From NCBI RefSeq assembly GCF_002162355.1, contig NZ_CP021434.1, positions 3,096,001-3,160,000 of the forward strand: 64,000 bases of DNA, given 5' to 3'. This DNA comes from Tumebacillus avium. GTDB taxonomy: Bacteria; Bacillota; Bacilli; Tumebacillales; Tumebacillaceae. Below, piece by piece: positions 7,770-15,807 of the stretch. The number at the start of each line of letters is the position of its first letter. Position 1 is the stretch's first letter. The position numbers were made by a program, and so were the translations under genes. The notes below the pieces were generated by a model. That model ran no database searches. It worked only from the letters and a program-made list of their open reading frames with translations, and was not told where the DNA came from.

Positions 7770-8660
7770 TGCCTTGGCAAGTTTCTCGAGAATCTCAAGC
7801 GGCAGTTCGAACCGGCACGTCTTCAACGGGTCGACGACCTGACAGATCTGCAGGTTGCCGCCGATGCTGAGCAGGGCGATCGCTTCGTGTTTGCTCATGC
7901 CGCACTCGCTCTCCAAATACTGCACCATGTTGCGGGTCGCCGTCGCAGCCGCATCATCGAGCAGATGCTCAGAGGCGATGGTGTAAAGATGGGTGTCCGT
8001 CTTGGCCATCGGCAGCGGCCACCGTTTGCCTTTGAGCAGCGACAGCGTCACCGTCACTTCGCCTGCGATCTCCACGCCGCAGACGCCAACTTCACCGTCG
8101 CCCATCGCAGCATGCAGGTCGCCTAACGCAAACAAGGCGCCCGGCACATTGACGGGGAGGTAAAGCGTCGTGCCTTCGCGGATCACTTTGCAGTCCATGT
8201 TGCCGCCGTGTTGATCGGGCGTGCCGCAGGAGACGGGGTCACCGGCCGGCGCTGTGCCAATCACACCGATCATCGGGTTCAGCGGCAAGGAAATACGATC
8301 GGAAAAAACGGCCTGGCCATCCTCGATCGGAATCAGCCGAATCACGTTCTCTTCCAGCAGGTCCCCGATCACGCCAAGCCCGGGGCCGGAGACCATCACG
8401 CCGCGGTCGCCGATCGCAATGCGTTCGATCTGCACTTGCAGCACATCGCCGGGCTGTGCGCCTTCCACATAAACCGGGCCGGTCGCCGGATTGATGCGGT
8501 TCCAGTCCAGCTCGGCAAACGGTGTATCGGCCGCCGTGATCTGATTCTCGAAGCAATCGCAGGTCTCAAATACAACTTGCGCGCCATCTTCGACCGTCAG
8601 CACAGGAGCGTTCTCAGACGACATCGCATAGATCAAGTCGCGTTTTGATACTCGGTACAT
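7767..8660 (-). CDS. Acetamidase/formamidase family protein
   Basis: A 297-residue cytoplasmic enzyme of the FmdA/AmdA family, which hydrolyses short-chain amides to ammonia and the acid using a metal centre. Family hallmarks are visible: NPATGPVYVEGAQPGDVL near residue 60, GGNMDCK near 155, LGDLHAAMGDGEV near 180 and a final segment with GGNLQICQVVDP. The start is ATG 8660, eight bases after AAAGGAG; an in-frame GTG three codons upstream overlaps the ribosome site. The gene stands alone and could supply nitrogen. Confidence 0.9.
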   Translation of the reverse strand: MYRVSKRDLIYAMSSENAPVLTVEDGAQVVFETCDCFENQITAADTPFAELDWNRINPATGPVYVEGAQPGDVLQVQIERIAIGDRGVMVSGPGLGVIGDLLEENVIRLIPIEDGQAVFSDRISLPLNPMIGVIGTAPAGDPVSCGTPDQHGGNMDCKVIREGTTLYLPVNVPGALFALGDLHAAMGDGEVGVCGVEIAGEVTVTLSLLKGKRWPLPMAKTDTHLYTIASEHLLDDAAATATRNMVQYLESECGMSKHEAIALLSIGGNLQICQVVDPLKTCRFELPLEILEKLAKA

Positions 8661-8789
8661 GGCAGACACTCCTTTTGTTAGACAATTCTACTTTCTTGAT
8701 TCTACCTGACGTAGCGCCGTACCTTTGTTGCTGCAAGGATTATTTCGGGTGTTTGTGGGAAAAGTGGTGGTAAAAAGGAGACTGCAGTC

Positions 8790-9293
8790 ATGCACTTGCT
8801 CGGAGATGCAGCAATTACATTTTTAATCCTCAGCATCGTATTGGTAACGGCATACCGGGTCAAGAAACACCTGCACCGGATCGAGATCGCCGTTTTGTAT
8901 GTATTTTTCAGTGCCGTCCTGTCTGATGTTGTAATCGTCATCTCGTTAAACAACAAGTTCTGGCAAATTGAAACGGACGGCCTGTTCATCTATATCCTGA
9001 ACCTGATTCACCGGCTGATCATCATGCCGACGATGGCTGTGCTGTTCGTCAACGACATCACCGGCCGGCAAGGACTGTTGAAAAAATCGGCCGTCTACCT
9101 CAAGTGGCTGCTGCTCTTTCTGTTTGTGGCGTATGCTTCGGTCTGGATGGATCTGGTGGAGTACTTGCGCTGGCCGTTTTATCTCTCCTTGCTGGAATGG
9201 GGGCTCATGCTGGCGCTGGCGCTTGGTGCGAAGAAACTGTACCGCTGGCTGCTGAAACGGGAATACGGGGAGTTGGAGGAGGTGCAGCCGTGA
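8790..9293 (+). CDS. Membrane protein, first gene of cassette A
   Basis: A 167-residue protein with four or five predicted membrane helices, no signal peptide and a basic, acidic-ended C-tail. It resembles the product of 13594-14076 in size, in topology and in the local pattern N-R-x-x-x-x-P followed by L-F-V-N and a short basic loop. ATG 8790 lies behind AAAAAGGAG. It overlaps the next gene by four bases (GTGA), so the pair is translationally coupled. I do not recognise a function; signalling or lipid-related roles cannot be told apart from sequence. Confidence 0.75.
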   Translation: MHLLGDAAITFLILSIVLVTAYRVKKHLHRIEIAVLYVFFSAVLSDVVIVISLNNKFWQIETDGLFIYILNLIHRLIIMPTMAVLFVNDITGRQGLLKKSAVYLKWLLLFLFVAYASVWMDLVEYLRWPFYLSLLEWGLMLALALGAKKLYRWLLKREYGELEEVQP

Positions 9294-9796
9294 TCATCTT
9301 TGCTGACAGTATCAAATGGGATGGGAATGAAGCGTTTATTCTCGGGCTGATCCTCCTCCTCGTGGCGCTGCAGTGGTATCTGATCCGCAAGTTTCCGCTG
9401 CCGGTCACCGTTTCGATCTGGGTGCTCAACTATCTCCTCGTCAAACTGGCCGACTTGACGATCGGTGTCCCACCGCTGGACTTTTACGACACGATGGACC
9501 GGCCGATGTATGAGTGGAGCGACATCTCAACGCATGCGTTTGTCTATCCGATCCTCGGCTTCCTCTTCATCTATGCTTATCAGCGCTGGCAACTGCGCGG
9601 CATCCGACTGGCCGCGTACATCGTGCTTTGGAGCGCCGTCTCGGTGGTGTTTGAGTGGAGTGCGGTGTATTCGCAGATTTTCCATTACAAAGGATGGAAG
9701 ATAGGGTGGTCGTTTTTTGTGTACCTCACCGTCTTCCTGATCAACCTCATCTTCTATGAAAACGTGCAAAAGTGGCTGCGCGCGGTGGTAAAATAG
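9290..9796 (+). CDS. Membrane protein, second gene of cassette A
   Basis: A 168-residue protein with five or so membrane helices. The start is GTG 9290, sharing bases with the TGA of the previous gene, behind GGAGGAGG; the longer open frame only overlaps the upstream gene. A conserved loop L-D-F-Y-D-x-M-D-x-P-x-Y-E followed by H-A-F-V-Y-P-I-L-G is shared with the protein of 14073-14552, so the two are paralogues. The conserved acidic and aromatic residues suggest a functional site at the membrane face. Function unknown. Confidence 0.75.
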   Translation: MIIFADSIKWDGNEAFILGLILLLVALQWYLIRKFPLPVTVSIWVLNYLLVKLADLTIGVPPLDFYDTMDRPMYEWSDISTHAFVYPILGFLFIYAYQRWQLRGIRLAAYIVLWSAVSVVFEWSAVYSQIFHYKGWKIGWSFFVYLTVFLINLIFYENVQKWLRAVVK

Positions 9797-9805
9797 GGGC
9801 ATGAG

Positions 9806-10489
9806 GTGAGACATTTGAATCTGCAAGCCTACCAGCAAATGATGAGCTCGATCAGCCAGTTGCTGCCTCAAGAGGCATCGATTGCGCTGTCCGACCAGTC
9901 GCAATATGTATTATACCGCCCAAGCGGCGCGATCGACTTGAACATTCACCCCGGCGATCCGCTCAAACACGGGTCGATCGCCAAACAAACCCTGGCCGCA
10001 GGAAACAAAGTCGCCCATTTTGTTTCGCCCGAGCTGTTTGGCATCCCCTATTATGGGCTCGGCACGCCGCTGTATGATGAGCACAACCGGGTGATCGGCG
10101 CGATGACACTGATCGTGCCGCCGGAGCGTTCACACCTGTTCCCGGCCATTCCCCGCACCGAGTACATCGCGGGTCTCGCCGACAACCGGATCGTGCCGGT
10201 GCATGAAAGCGAGATCGCCTACTTCTCGAGCAGCGAAGGCACGACATACCTGCACACCAAGACGGAGGTCTACAAAGTCAAACAGACCTTGCAGGCGCTG
10301 GAGTGGCTGCTGCCCGGCCACCAATTTGTGCGCTGTCACCGCGCCTTTCTCGTCAACATCGGGTGGATCGGCGAGATCCAGCGCCATTTTCACTCGACAT
10401 TTCTGCTGCTGATGAAGGACGAGCTGGAGTCGAAGATTCCGGTCAGTCAAAAATATGCGAGCGTTTTTCGCAACTTGCTTGGCTTTTAA
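9806..10489 (+). CDS. LytTR-domain transcription regulator with GAF/PAS-like sensor
   Basis: A 227-residue regulator. Residues 1-~125 resemble the small-molecule sensor domains found in activator-type regulators (LNIHPGDPLKHGSIA, GIPYYGLGTPLYDEHNRVIGAMTL). Residues ~133-227 are a LytTR DNA-binding domain: VPVHESEIAYF, TKTEVYKVKQTLQALE, FVRCHRAFLVN and a final KIPVSQKYA. The start is uncertain between GTG 9806 (AGGGG six bases upstream) and TTG 9815 (AGGTGA). It follows cassette A by 9 bases and precedes the CoA-transferase gene, which is a plausible target. No receiver domain is present, so it is not a classical two-component regulator. Confidence 0.8.
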   Translation: MRHLNLQAYQQMMSSISQLLPQEASIALSDQSQYVLYRPSGAIDLNIHPGDPLKHGSIAKQTLAAGNKVAHFVSPELFGIPYYGLGTPLYDEHNRVIGAMTLIVPPERSHLFPAIPRTEYIAGLADNRIVPVHESEIAYFSSSEGTTYLHTKTEVYKVKQTLQALEWLLPGHQFVRCHRAFLVNIGWIGEIQRHFHSTFLLLMKDELESKIPVSQKYASVFRNLLGF

Positions 10490-10490
10490 C

Positions 10491-10514
10491 AGGAGGCATT
10501 CCGCCTCCTTTTTG
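10491..10514 (+). terminator. Intrinsic terminator
   Basis: AGGAGGC (10491-10497), loop ATTCC, GCCTCCT (10503-10509), then TTTTTG. Confidence 0.8.
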
Positions 10515-10623
10515 CTGTTTTACCCCCCGATTCTGCTGTCCTGCGGCAAAAGCGATACAGGCGTGCCTGGCCGGTGATAGACTTGTGAAAGCGTTATCAT
10601 ATGGTTCATTGGGGGTCATCGAG

Positions 10624-12117
10624 ATGATCGAACAACGGATACGAAATAAAGCCTTTCTGGATAAAATAATCAGTTCTGAAGCAGCTTCTCTGCTGATCAA
10701 AGACGGCATGACGGTAGGTCTGAGCGGCTTCACTCGCTCCGGCGACGCGAAAGTCGTTCCGCTGGCCTTGGCCGACCGCGTGCAAAAAAGCGGGGAAAAG
10801 CTGAAGATCAACCTGTTCACCGGCGCGTCGATCGGCGACGAAGTGGACGGAGTGCTCGCCGAGGCCGGCCTGATTCACAAGCGGCTGCCGTTTCAAAATG
10901 AGCGCAAGATGCGCAACAAGATCAACGCGGGCGAAATGCTGTTCATCGACCAGCATCTGTCGCACACCGCCGAGCAGTTGCGCAACGGCTTCTTGCCGCC
11001 GGTCGACGTGGCGATATTGGAAATCGTCGCGATCACCGAGGACGGGCAGATCATCCCGTCGACTTCGGTCGGCAACTCGTCGATTTTTGCTGCGCTGGCA
11101 AGTCAGATTATTCTGGAGCTAAACGTCGCCCAGCCGCTGGGGCTGGAAGGGCTGCACGACATCTATGAGCCGGGCATGCGCGGGCAGCGTCAGCCGATTG
11201 CACTGACTTCTGTCGACCAGCGCATCGGCACGCCATACATCAAGATCGATCCGGACAAAGTGGCGGCCGTCGTGGTCACCGAGAAATCCGATTCGACTTC
11301 GGCGATCAAAGCTCCCGACGAAGAGACGGAAGTGATGGCCGGGCACCTGATCGAATTTTTCGAGCATGAAGTGAAAAAAGGGCGTCTGCCGCGCAGCCTG
11401 GCACCGCTGCAATCGGGCATCGGGTCGGTAGCGAACGCGGTCTTGCACGGATTTTTGAAATCGGACTGCACCGATCTGGAAGTGTATTCGGAAGTCCTGC
11501 AGGACGCGGTGTTCGATCTGATGGATGCAGGCAAAGTAAAATTTGCTTCGGCCTGCTCGATCACGCTGTCTCCGGAACGGGCGGCCGATGTGATCCCGAA
11601 CATCGACAAGTACCGAGACCGCATTCTATTGCGTCCACAGGAGATCTCCAACCATCCGGAGATCATCCGCCGCCTGGGCTTGATCTGCATCAACACGGCG
11701 ATCGAGTGCGACATCTACGGCAACGTAAACTCGACACACGTGATGGGCTCCAACATGATGAACGGAATCGGCGGCTCCGGCGACTTTGCGCGCAATGCGC
11801 TGCTCGGCGTGTTTGTCACCAAATCGACCGCCAAAGACGGCAAGATCTCTTCCATCGTGCCGTTTGCTTCCCACGTCGACCACACCGAGCATGACGTTGA
11901 CCTGATCGTCACCGAACAGGGCCTCGCCGATCTGCGCGGCCTCGCGCCCCGCGAACGGGCGAAAGTCGTGATCAACAATTGCGCGCATCCGTTGTACAAA
12001 GATGCCCTGCTCGACTACTACAACTCCGCAGTCAAGCGCGGCGGCCACACACCGCACCTGCTGGAAGAGGCGCTGGCGTGGCATGCGAAGTATCTGCAAA
12101 CGGGTTCGATGAAATAG
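10624..12117 (+). CDS. Acetyl-CoA hydrolase/CoA-transferase (succinyl-CoA:acetate type)
   Basis: A 497-residue cytoplasmic enzyme of the CoA-transferase class that includes Cat1 and AarC; it either hydrolyses acetyl-CoA or swaps CoA between acetate and succinate. Visible hallmarks are GLSGFTRSGDAK near the N-terminus, the motif S-E-V-L-Q-D carrying the likely catalytic Glu (residue ~290), MGSNMMNGIGGSGDFARNA near 380 and VTEQGLADLRGL near 440. Length matches the family. ATG 10624 follows a GGTCATCGAG stretch with a modest ribosome site; the long open frame upstream overlaps the LytTR gene. It probably serves acetate overflow metabolism. Confidence 0.92.
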   Translation: MIEQRIRNKAFLDKIISSEAASLLIKDGMTVGLSGFTRSGDAKVVPLALADRVQKSGEKLKINLFTGASIGDEVDGVLAEAGLIHKRLPFQNERKMRNKINAGEMLFIDQHLSHTAEQLRNGFLPPVDVAILEIVAITEDGQIIPSTSVGNSSIFAALASQIILELNVAQPLGLEGLHDIYEPGMRGQRQPIALTSVDQRIGTPYIKIDPDKVAAVVVTEKSDSTSAIKAPDEETEVMAGHLIEFFEHEVKKGRLPRSLAPLQSGIGSVANAVLHGFLKSDCTDLEVYSEVLQDAVFDLMDAGKVKFASACSITLSPERAADVIPNIDKYRDRILLRPQEISNHPEIIRRLGLICINTAIECDIYGNVNSTHVMGSNMMNGIGGSGDFARNALLGVFVTKSTAKDGKISSIVPFASHVDHTEHDVDLIVTEQGLADLRGLAPRERAKVVINNCAHPLYKDALLDYYNSAVKRGGHTPHLLEEALAWHAKYLQTGSMK

Positions 12118-12129
12118 CAAGCTTAGAGT

Positions 12130-12160
12130 AACGCCGCAGGAAATCTCCTGTGGCGTTTTT
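12130..12160 (+). terminator. Intrinsic terminator
   Basis: ACGCCGCAGG (12131-12140) pairs with CCTGTGGCGT (12147-12156) with one G-U, followed by TTTTTG. Confidence 0.8.
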
Positions 12161-12329
12161 GTGATTTTATGATAAAATACGACATAAACAAATATTGGAA
12201 ATGTGCAGAATTGCAAGACACTTGCAGGATTACTAGGAACCTGCAACTATTGGAACTTATGGCGGGGAGAAAATGTGGAATGGTAAGTAACACATACTTT
12301 GCAACTCAATGCGGGCGGAGGGTGGTCAG

Positions 12330-13208
12330 ATGAGAAAGAGATTGTTCCGCTACGGACTTCCTCTCTTGTTGCTGCTGGCTGTGCTCCAAGTGTTTGCTGT
12401 CGGATCGACCGATGCCTACCGGGTGTATCAGGGGACAAGAGAGAAAAAGACGTTTTCTAATGTGGGTGGGGCGATCCATTATGCGGTCAATCTGCCTAGG
12501 TCGTATGTGATCCGCACGGCGACGCGCCGCGAAGTGTGGACAAGCGAAGTGCCGATTTTGGAGTATCATGCCTTTTCGACGAAGCAGGAGCACGACGTGT
12601 GGTTTGTCACCGCCGATGCGTTTGAGAAACAGCTGCGCTACCTGTCGGAGCACGGCTACAGCTCGATCTCGTTCCAAGAGCTGGCCAAGGCCTGGTACGA
12701 GCATCGTCCTTTGCCGCCGAAGCCGGTGATCATCTCGATTGATGACGGTTATATGAACAACTATACGATTGCGTATCCCTTATTGAAAAAATACAAGATG
12801 AAAGCTTCGATTTTCCTCACCACCAAGATGATCGGGGCAGATGCTAATCATTTTGGCTGGCCGGAGATTCGGGAGATGGAGGGGAGCGGCCTGGTGACTT
12901 TTGAGGCGCACGGGGTGAGTCACCAGAACCTGACCAAGCTCTCCGAAGCGCATGCGCGGCGGGAACTGGTCGATGCAAAGCAGGTGCTGGAGGAGAAATT
13001 GGAGCATCCGGTGGTCTGCTACAGCTATCCGGGCGGCTATAACAATGCGAAGATCAGGCAGATGGTCGAAGCGGCCGGCTACTTTTTCGGCACAGTCGGC
13101 AAAGGGGGTTACGCGTCGATGTCGCAAGGCGCGTATGAACTGCAGCGCATCATCGTCAATGGCACTCAGCCGCCGTATCAGTTTGTCGAGAGTTTGAAAG
13201 ACAAATAG
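12330..13208 (+). CDS. Membrane-anchored polysaccharide deacetylase
   Basis: A 292-residue protein with an N-terminal signal anchor (MRKRLFRYGLPLLLLLAVLQ) and an extracytoplasmic NodB-type domain from ~residue 80. Motif 1 is SIDDGY with the metal and catalytic aspartates, motif 2 is AHGVSH with the two metal histidines, and YSYPGG follows. Such enzymes remove acetyl groups from N-acetylglucosamine in peptidoglycan or exopolysaccharide (PgaB-like layout). The start is ATG 12330 eight bases after GGAGG; an in-frame ATG 21 bases upstream lacks a ribosome site. The gene is monocistronic. Confidence 0.88.
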   Translation: MRKRLFRYGLPLLLLLAVLQVFAVGSTDAYRVYQGTREKKTFSNVGGAIHYAVNLPRSYVIRTATRREVWTSEVPILEYHAFSTKQEHDVWFVTADAFEKQLRYLSEHGYSSISFQELAKAWYEHRPLPPKPVIISIDDGYMNNYTIAYPLLKKYKMKASIFLTTKMIGADANHFGWPEIREMEGSGLVTFEAHGVSHQNLTKLSEAHARRELVDAKQVLEEKLEHPVVCYSYPGGYNNAKIRQMVEAAGYFFGTVGKGGYASMSQGAYELQRIIVNGTQPPYQFVESLKDK

Positions 13209-13246
13209 AAAGAGCTTGGTATCATAGATACCAAGCTCTTTTGGTT
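13209..13246 (+). terminator. Intrinsic terminator
   Basis: AAAGAGCTTGGTATC (13209-13223), loop ATA, GATACCAAGCTCTTT (13227-13241), then TTGGTTT. Confidence 0.9.
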
Positions 13247-13255
13247 TCGATTCGT

Positions 13256-13348
13256 CTAGGAGAACCAGATTCAACTACCGGAAACATCGCAAGCCCTACC
13301 TCTCTTGCGACCATATGGCTCCGAAGACCATGCCTGTTTGAATCCTAG
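13256..13348. other. Structured intergenic element, candidate ncRNA or riboswitch-like fold
   Basis: This lies in a ~385-bp gap without a gene. A closing stem is formed by CTAG (13256-13259) with CTAG (13345-13348), continued by GATTCAA (13268-13274) with TTGAATC (13338-13344). Inside are CGCAAG/CTTGCG (stem near 13288-13308) and ATGG/CCAT (near 13314-13332), giving a multibranch fold on either strand. It matches no riboswitch consensus I know. The rest of the gap (13349-13580) is AT-rich and shows no gene. Confidence 0.35.
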
Positions 13349-13593
13349 TTCACTTGTTTGAAGCATTTCGTGCAACGTTACAAAATTCTTCTCTATAATC
13401 CGATTCTCAAACGATCGTCGTTGTAGCTTGCGGGAATGTTAAGATTGAAAACTTTCAGCAGTAGATAACCTTCAGTATAGCGCGTGTCAGAGCAAGTGTC
13501 AATGTCTTTATCTATTTTTTTAATACTCTTCTAGAACTTGGACAAGATAAAGACAACAACTGACAAAGTTCGACAAAGGGAAGGGCTTGATGC

Positions 13594-14076
13594 ATGGTAC
13601 ACGTGATCTATCCGATTCTGTGTCTGGCAGTGCTCGTGTTGTTTCTGAAACGCCGTCCGTATTTGGCGCCGGTGGAAGTGGTGGCCGTCTATCTGTTCTC
13701 GACGATTCTCTATATGGTGACGGTGGCAGCGGTTTCGATCACCATGTTTCTGCCGGAACTGCTGAAGACTTCCACGGAATATCGCCTGATGCCTTACATC
13801 GTACTGAATCGCATGTTGGTATACCCGCTTCTGTTGACGCTGTTCGTGAATTGGGTGCAGGGCAAACGCAGCTGGACGGTCAGGGCGGGGCTGTATGTGC
13901 TGTGGGTCGGGGTGTTGACGGGCATTGCGTGGCTCAACGATTACTTTGCGATCTTGCTGTATATCAAGTGGACAACGTTTGATTCACTGATCATGTGGGC
14001 GGTGATGCTGCTGGTGCCGGTCGGGTTTGCAAAATGGTTTCAATCCTTGCGGCGAAAGGATCTGGCTGAAGTATGA
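13594..14076 (+). CDS. Membrane protein, first gene of cassette B
   Basis: A 160-residue protein with four or five membrane helices, the paralogue of the 8790-9293 product. Shared features are the length, an N-terminal helix followed by a basic stretch, a central L-N-R-M-L-V-Y-P-L-L...L-F-V-N segment and a basic C-tail. ATG 13594 follows GGGAAGGG. It overlaps the next gene by four bases (ATGA). Unknown function. Confidence 0.75.
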   Translation: MVHVIYPILCLAVLVLFLKRRPYLAPVEVVAVYLFSTILYMVTVAAVSITMFLPELLKTSTEYRLMPYIVLNRMLVYPLLLTLFVNWVQGKRSWTVRAGLYVLWVGVLTGIAWLNDYFAILLYIKWTTFDSLIMWAVMLLVPVGFAKWFQSLRRKDLAEV

Positions 14077-14552
14077 AGTTTGGCGGGAACGATGTATTTA
14101 TCCTGGTGTCTGCTGCTGTATTGCTGATTGTGTTTGTCCGCCTGCCGCGGCGGTTTCCGCGGCAGGTGACAGTGCTGATCTGGCTGTTTAACATCTGGCT
14201 GGTCCAGTCGATCGATTATGTGATGGGGATTCAGCCGCTGAACTTATATGATTTTATGGATGTTCCGAAATGGGAGCCGACTTATGCAGTAGCCCATTTT
14301 ACGATTTACCCGATTTTCGGGTACTTGTTTCTCTATTATCTGCAGTCGATCCCCAAGACAAAGCGAATCAGGGTTGGCTATATACTCCTCGCCACTGCCG
14401 GAGCCACGCTGTATGAATATCTGTGCATGCTGGCGGGTGTGATCAAATATATCCGGTGGGAATTGCTCTATTCAGCGGCATTTTACGTCGGAATTTTTCT
14501 GATCGAGATCGTGGTCTACCGGTATTTTCGAACGTTGTTGAGACGAAGTTGA
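14073..14552 (+). CDS. Membrane protein, second gene of cassette B
   Basis: A 159-residue, five-helix membrane protein. It is the paralogue of the 9290-9796 product: both carry L-x-x-Y-D-x-M-D-x-P near residue 65, then H-F-T-I-Y-P-I-F-G, and a Y-E-Y/F-E-W element about 50 residues later. Start ATG 14073 shares bases with the upstream stop. The DNA downstream runs within 15 bases into the damaged Nudix gene. Function unknown. Confidence 0.75.
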   Translation: MKFGGNDVFILVSAAVLLIVFVRLPRRFPRQVTVLIWLFNIWLVQSIDYVMGIQPLNLYDFMDVPKWEPTYAVAHFTIYPIFGYLFLYYLQSIPKTKRIRVGYILLATAGATLYEYLCMLAGVIKYIRWELLYSAAFYVGIFLIEIVVYRYFRTLLRRS

Positions 14553-14566
14553 CGGAGGTTGGACAG

Positions 14567-14824
14567 ATGGGGGTTACTTGGGAGGAGAGCTACACGGGGC
14601 AGCTTCGCCAGATGGTCGGGCATCAGAAGCTGATCATTCCGTCGGTACGGGCGATGCTCTGTAATGAGCAGGGTCACGCGCTGTACATTGCACGGAGGGG
14701 CGAAGGCTCGTGGGGAATGCCGGCGGGCTCGAGCCGCGAATTGCGCTTTTTTGCCCCGGAGGAACTGCCGGAGCGGATCGCGCCGGCGATTGTGCCGATT
14801 TTGCGGGCGTACCTCAAGCGATAG
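14567..14824 (+). pseudogene. Nudix hydrolase with internal in-frame deletion of the Nudix box
   Basis: The 85-codon frame starts well (ATG 14567 behind GACGGAGG) and opens as a Nudix protein: W-E-E-S-Y...R-A-M-L-C-N-E-Q-G-H-A-L-Y-I-A-R-R...G-S-W-G-M-P-A-G-S. It should continue with the G(x5)E(x7)REUxEEx(G/A)U box. Instead it jumps to R-E-L-R-F-F-A-P-E-E-L-P-E-R-I, the usual C-terminal end. About 60 residues, including all metal ligands, are missing, so catalysis is impossible. It may still be translated; I call it a pseudogene. Confidence 0.8.
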
Positions 14825-14862
14825 AAAAGCCAAGGCAGATGCTGCCTTGGCTTTTTTTACAG
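14825..14862 (+). terminator. Intrinsic terminator
   Basis: AAAAGCCAAGGCAG (14825-14838), loop ATG, CTGCCTTGGCTTTT (14842-14855) and further Ts. It overlaps the 3' end of the convergent gene. Confidence 0.9.
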
Positions 14863-15681
14863 GCGATTGTGATTTTTCAGCGTGTGCAAGATCAGGGTCG
14901 ACATGTATGGCTGCCAGTAGGTCAGGCCGTGCTCGTCGTCCCAGCCGCCGTCTTCGCGCTGCGTGCTGCTCAGGTGGTTGAGCAGTTTTTCCAGCAGTGC
15001 GGGCGGGAGGGCGCGGGTGAGTTCCGAGTTCGGATCGTAGGCGTAGTGGCAGAGCGCGAAGAAGCTTTTTTCCGGCGCTGCTTCGGCCAGACGGATGATC
15101 GCGGTGATCGTCGCTTCCCGCAGCGGGCGCGTGTCGGGCGTGTCTTCAAGGGTCAGATAGTAGTCATATGCATGGTACGCCATGAACAGCCAGTCGGTCG
15201 CGTTGATCTGCTCGACGTTGAGATGCTCCGCTGCCCACTTGGCGGTCGACGCTTCCAGCGACGGGGTGGCGAGGCCGAGGCGGCGCAAGTTGCCGACGGT
15301 GGAAGCGGGGATGGTCTGGCCGCCCTGGCTCCACCATGGAGCATACGGATAGTCATGCAGCGTGGGCGGATTGAGCAGCGACCCGTCCGCTGCGCGGTTG
15401 CGCTCGACCCAAGATGCGCTGCCATCAAACAGGCTGCCGGCCGGAATGCCCGTTTCGCGGACGACGGTCAGCAGAAATTCCAATGCCAGCGGGTTGGAGT
15501 CGGGGCATTTGATATCATGCTCCATGCCGTGGCCGAAGCCGCCGTCTTCATTTTTATAAGCGAGCAGGCACTGATGCAGATGGGCAAGCGAGCCGCCGTC
15601 AAAGAGATAGGCGAACAGGCTGCGCTCCCACAACGCGCCGTTTTTGTAGACGAACTCTCTTGCGTTTTCGATCGAAGCCAT
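14857..15681 (-). CDS. Terpenoid-cyclase/prenyltransferase-like alpha-toroid protein
   Basis: A 274-residue soluble protein with repeated helices and QW-like motifs: Y-K-N-E-D-G-G-F-G-H-G-M-E-H-D near residue 45 and Q-R-E-D-G-G-W-D-D-E-H-G-L-T-Y-W near 245. This is the alpha/alpha-toroid seen in squalene-hopene cyclases and protein prenyltransferases, but it is only half their length and lacks a DxDD cyclase motif. A scaffold or sugar-binding role is as likely as catalysis. ATG 15681 is favoured because GGGGG lies nine bases upstream; ATG 15687 is only three bases away from it. Confidence 0.7.
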   Translation of the reverse strand: MASIENAREFVYKNGALWERSLFAYLFDGGSLAHLHQCLLAYKNEDGGFGHGMEHDIKCPDSNPLALEFLLTVVRETGIPAGSLFDGSASWVERNRAADGSLLNPPTLHDYPYAPWWSQGGQTIPASTVGNLRRLGLATPSLEASTAKWAAEHLNVEQINATDWLFMAYHAYDYYLTLEDTPDTRPLREATITAIIRLAEAAPEKSFFALCHYAYDPNSELTRALPPALLEKLLNHLSSTQREDGGWDDEHGLTYWQPYMSTLILHTLKNHNRL

Positions 15682-15807
15682 GAGCATAGTCCCCCTGTAT
15701 TTACCAGATGGTGTGCCTATTCGCGACAGGGTGGTCTAGTTCCTGCTACGAGTCTCTGTCTGATAATGATATAATTTAAGTTATGAACGAGAGAGCTGAA
15801 GGGACGG

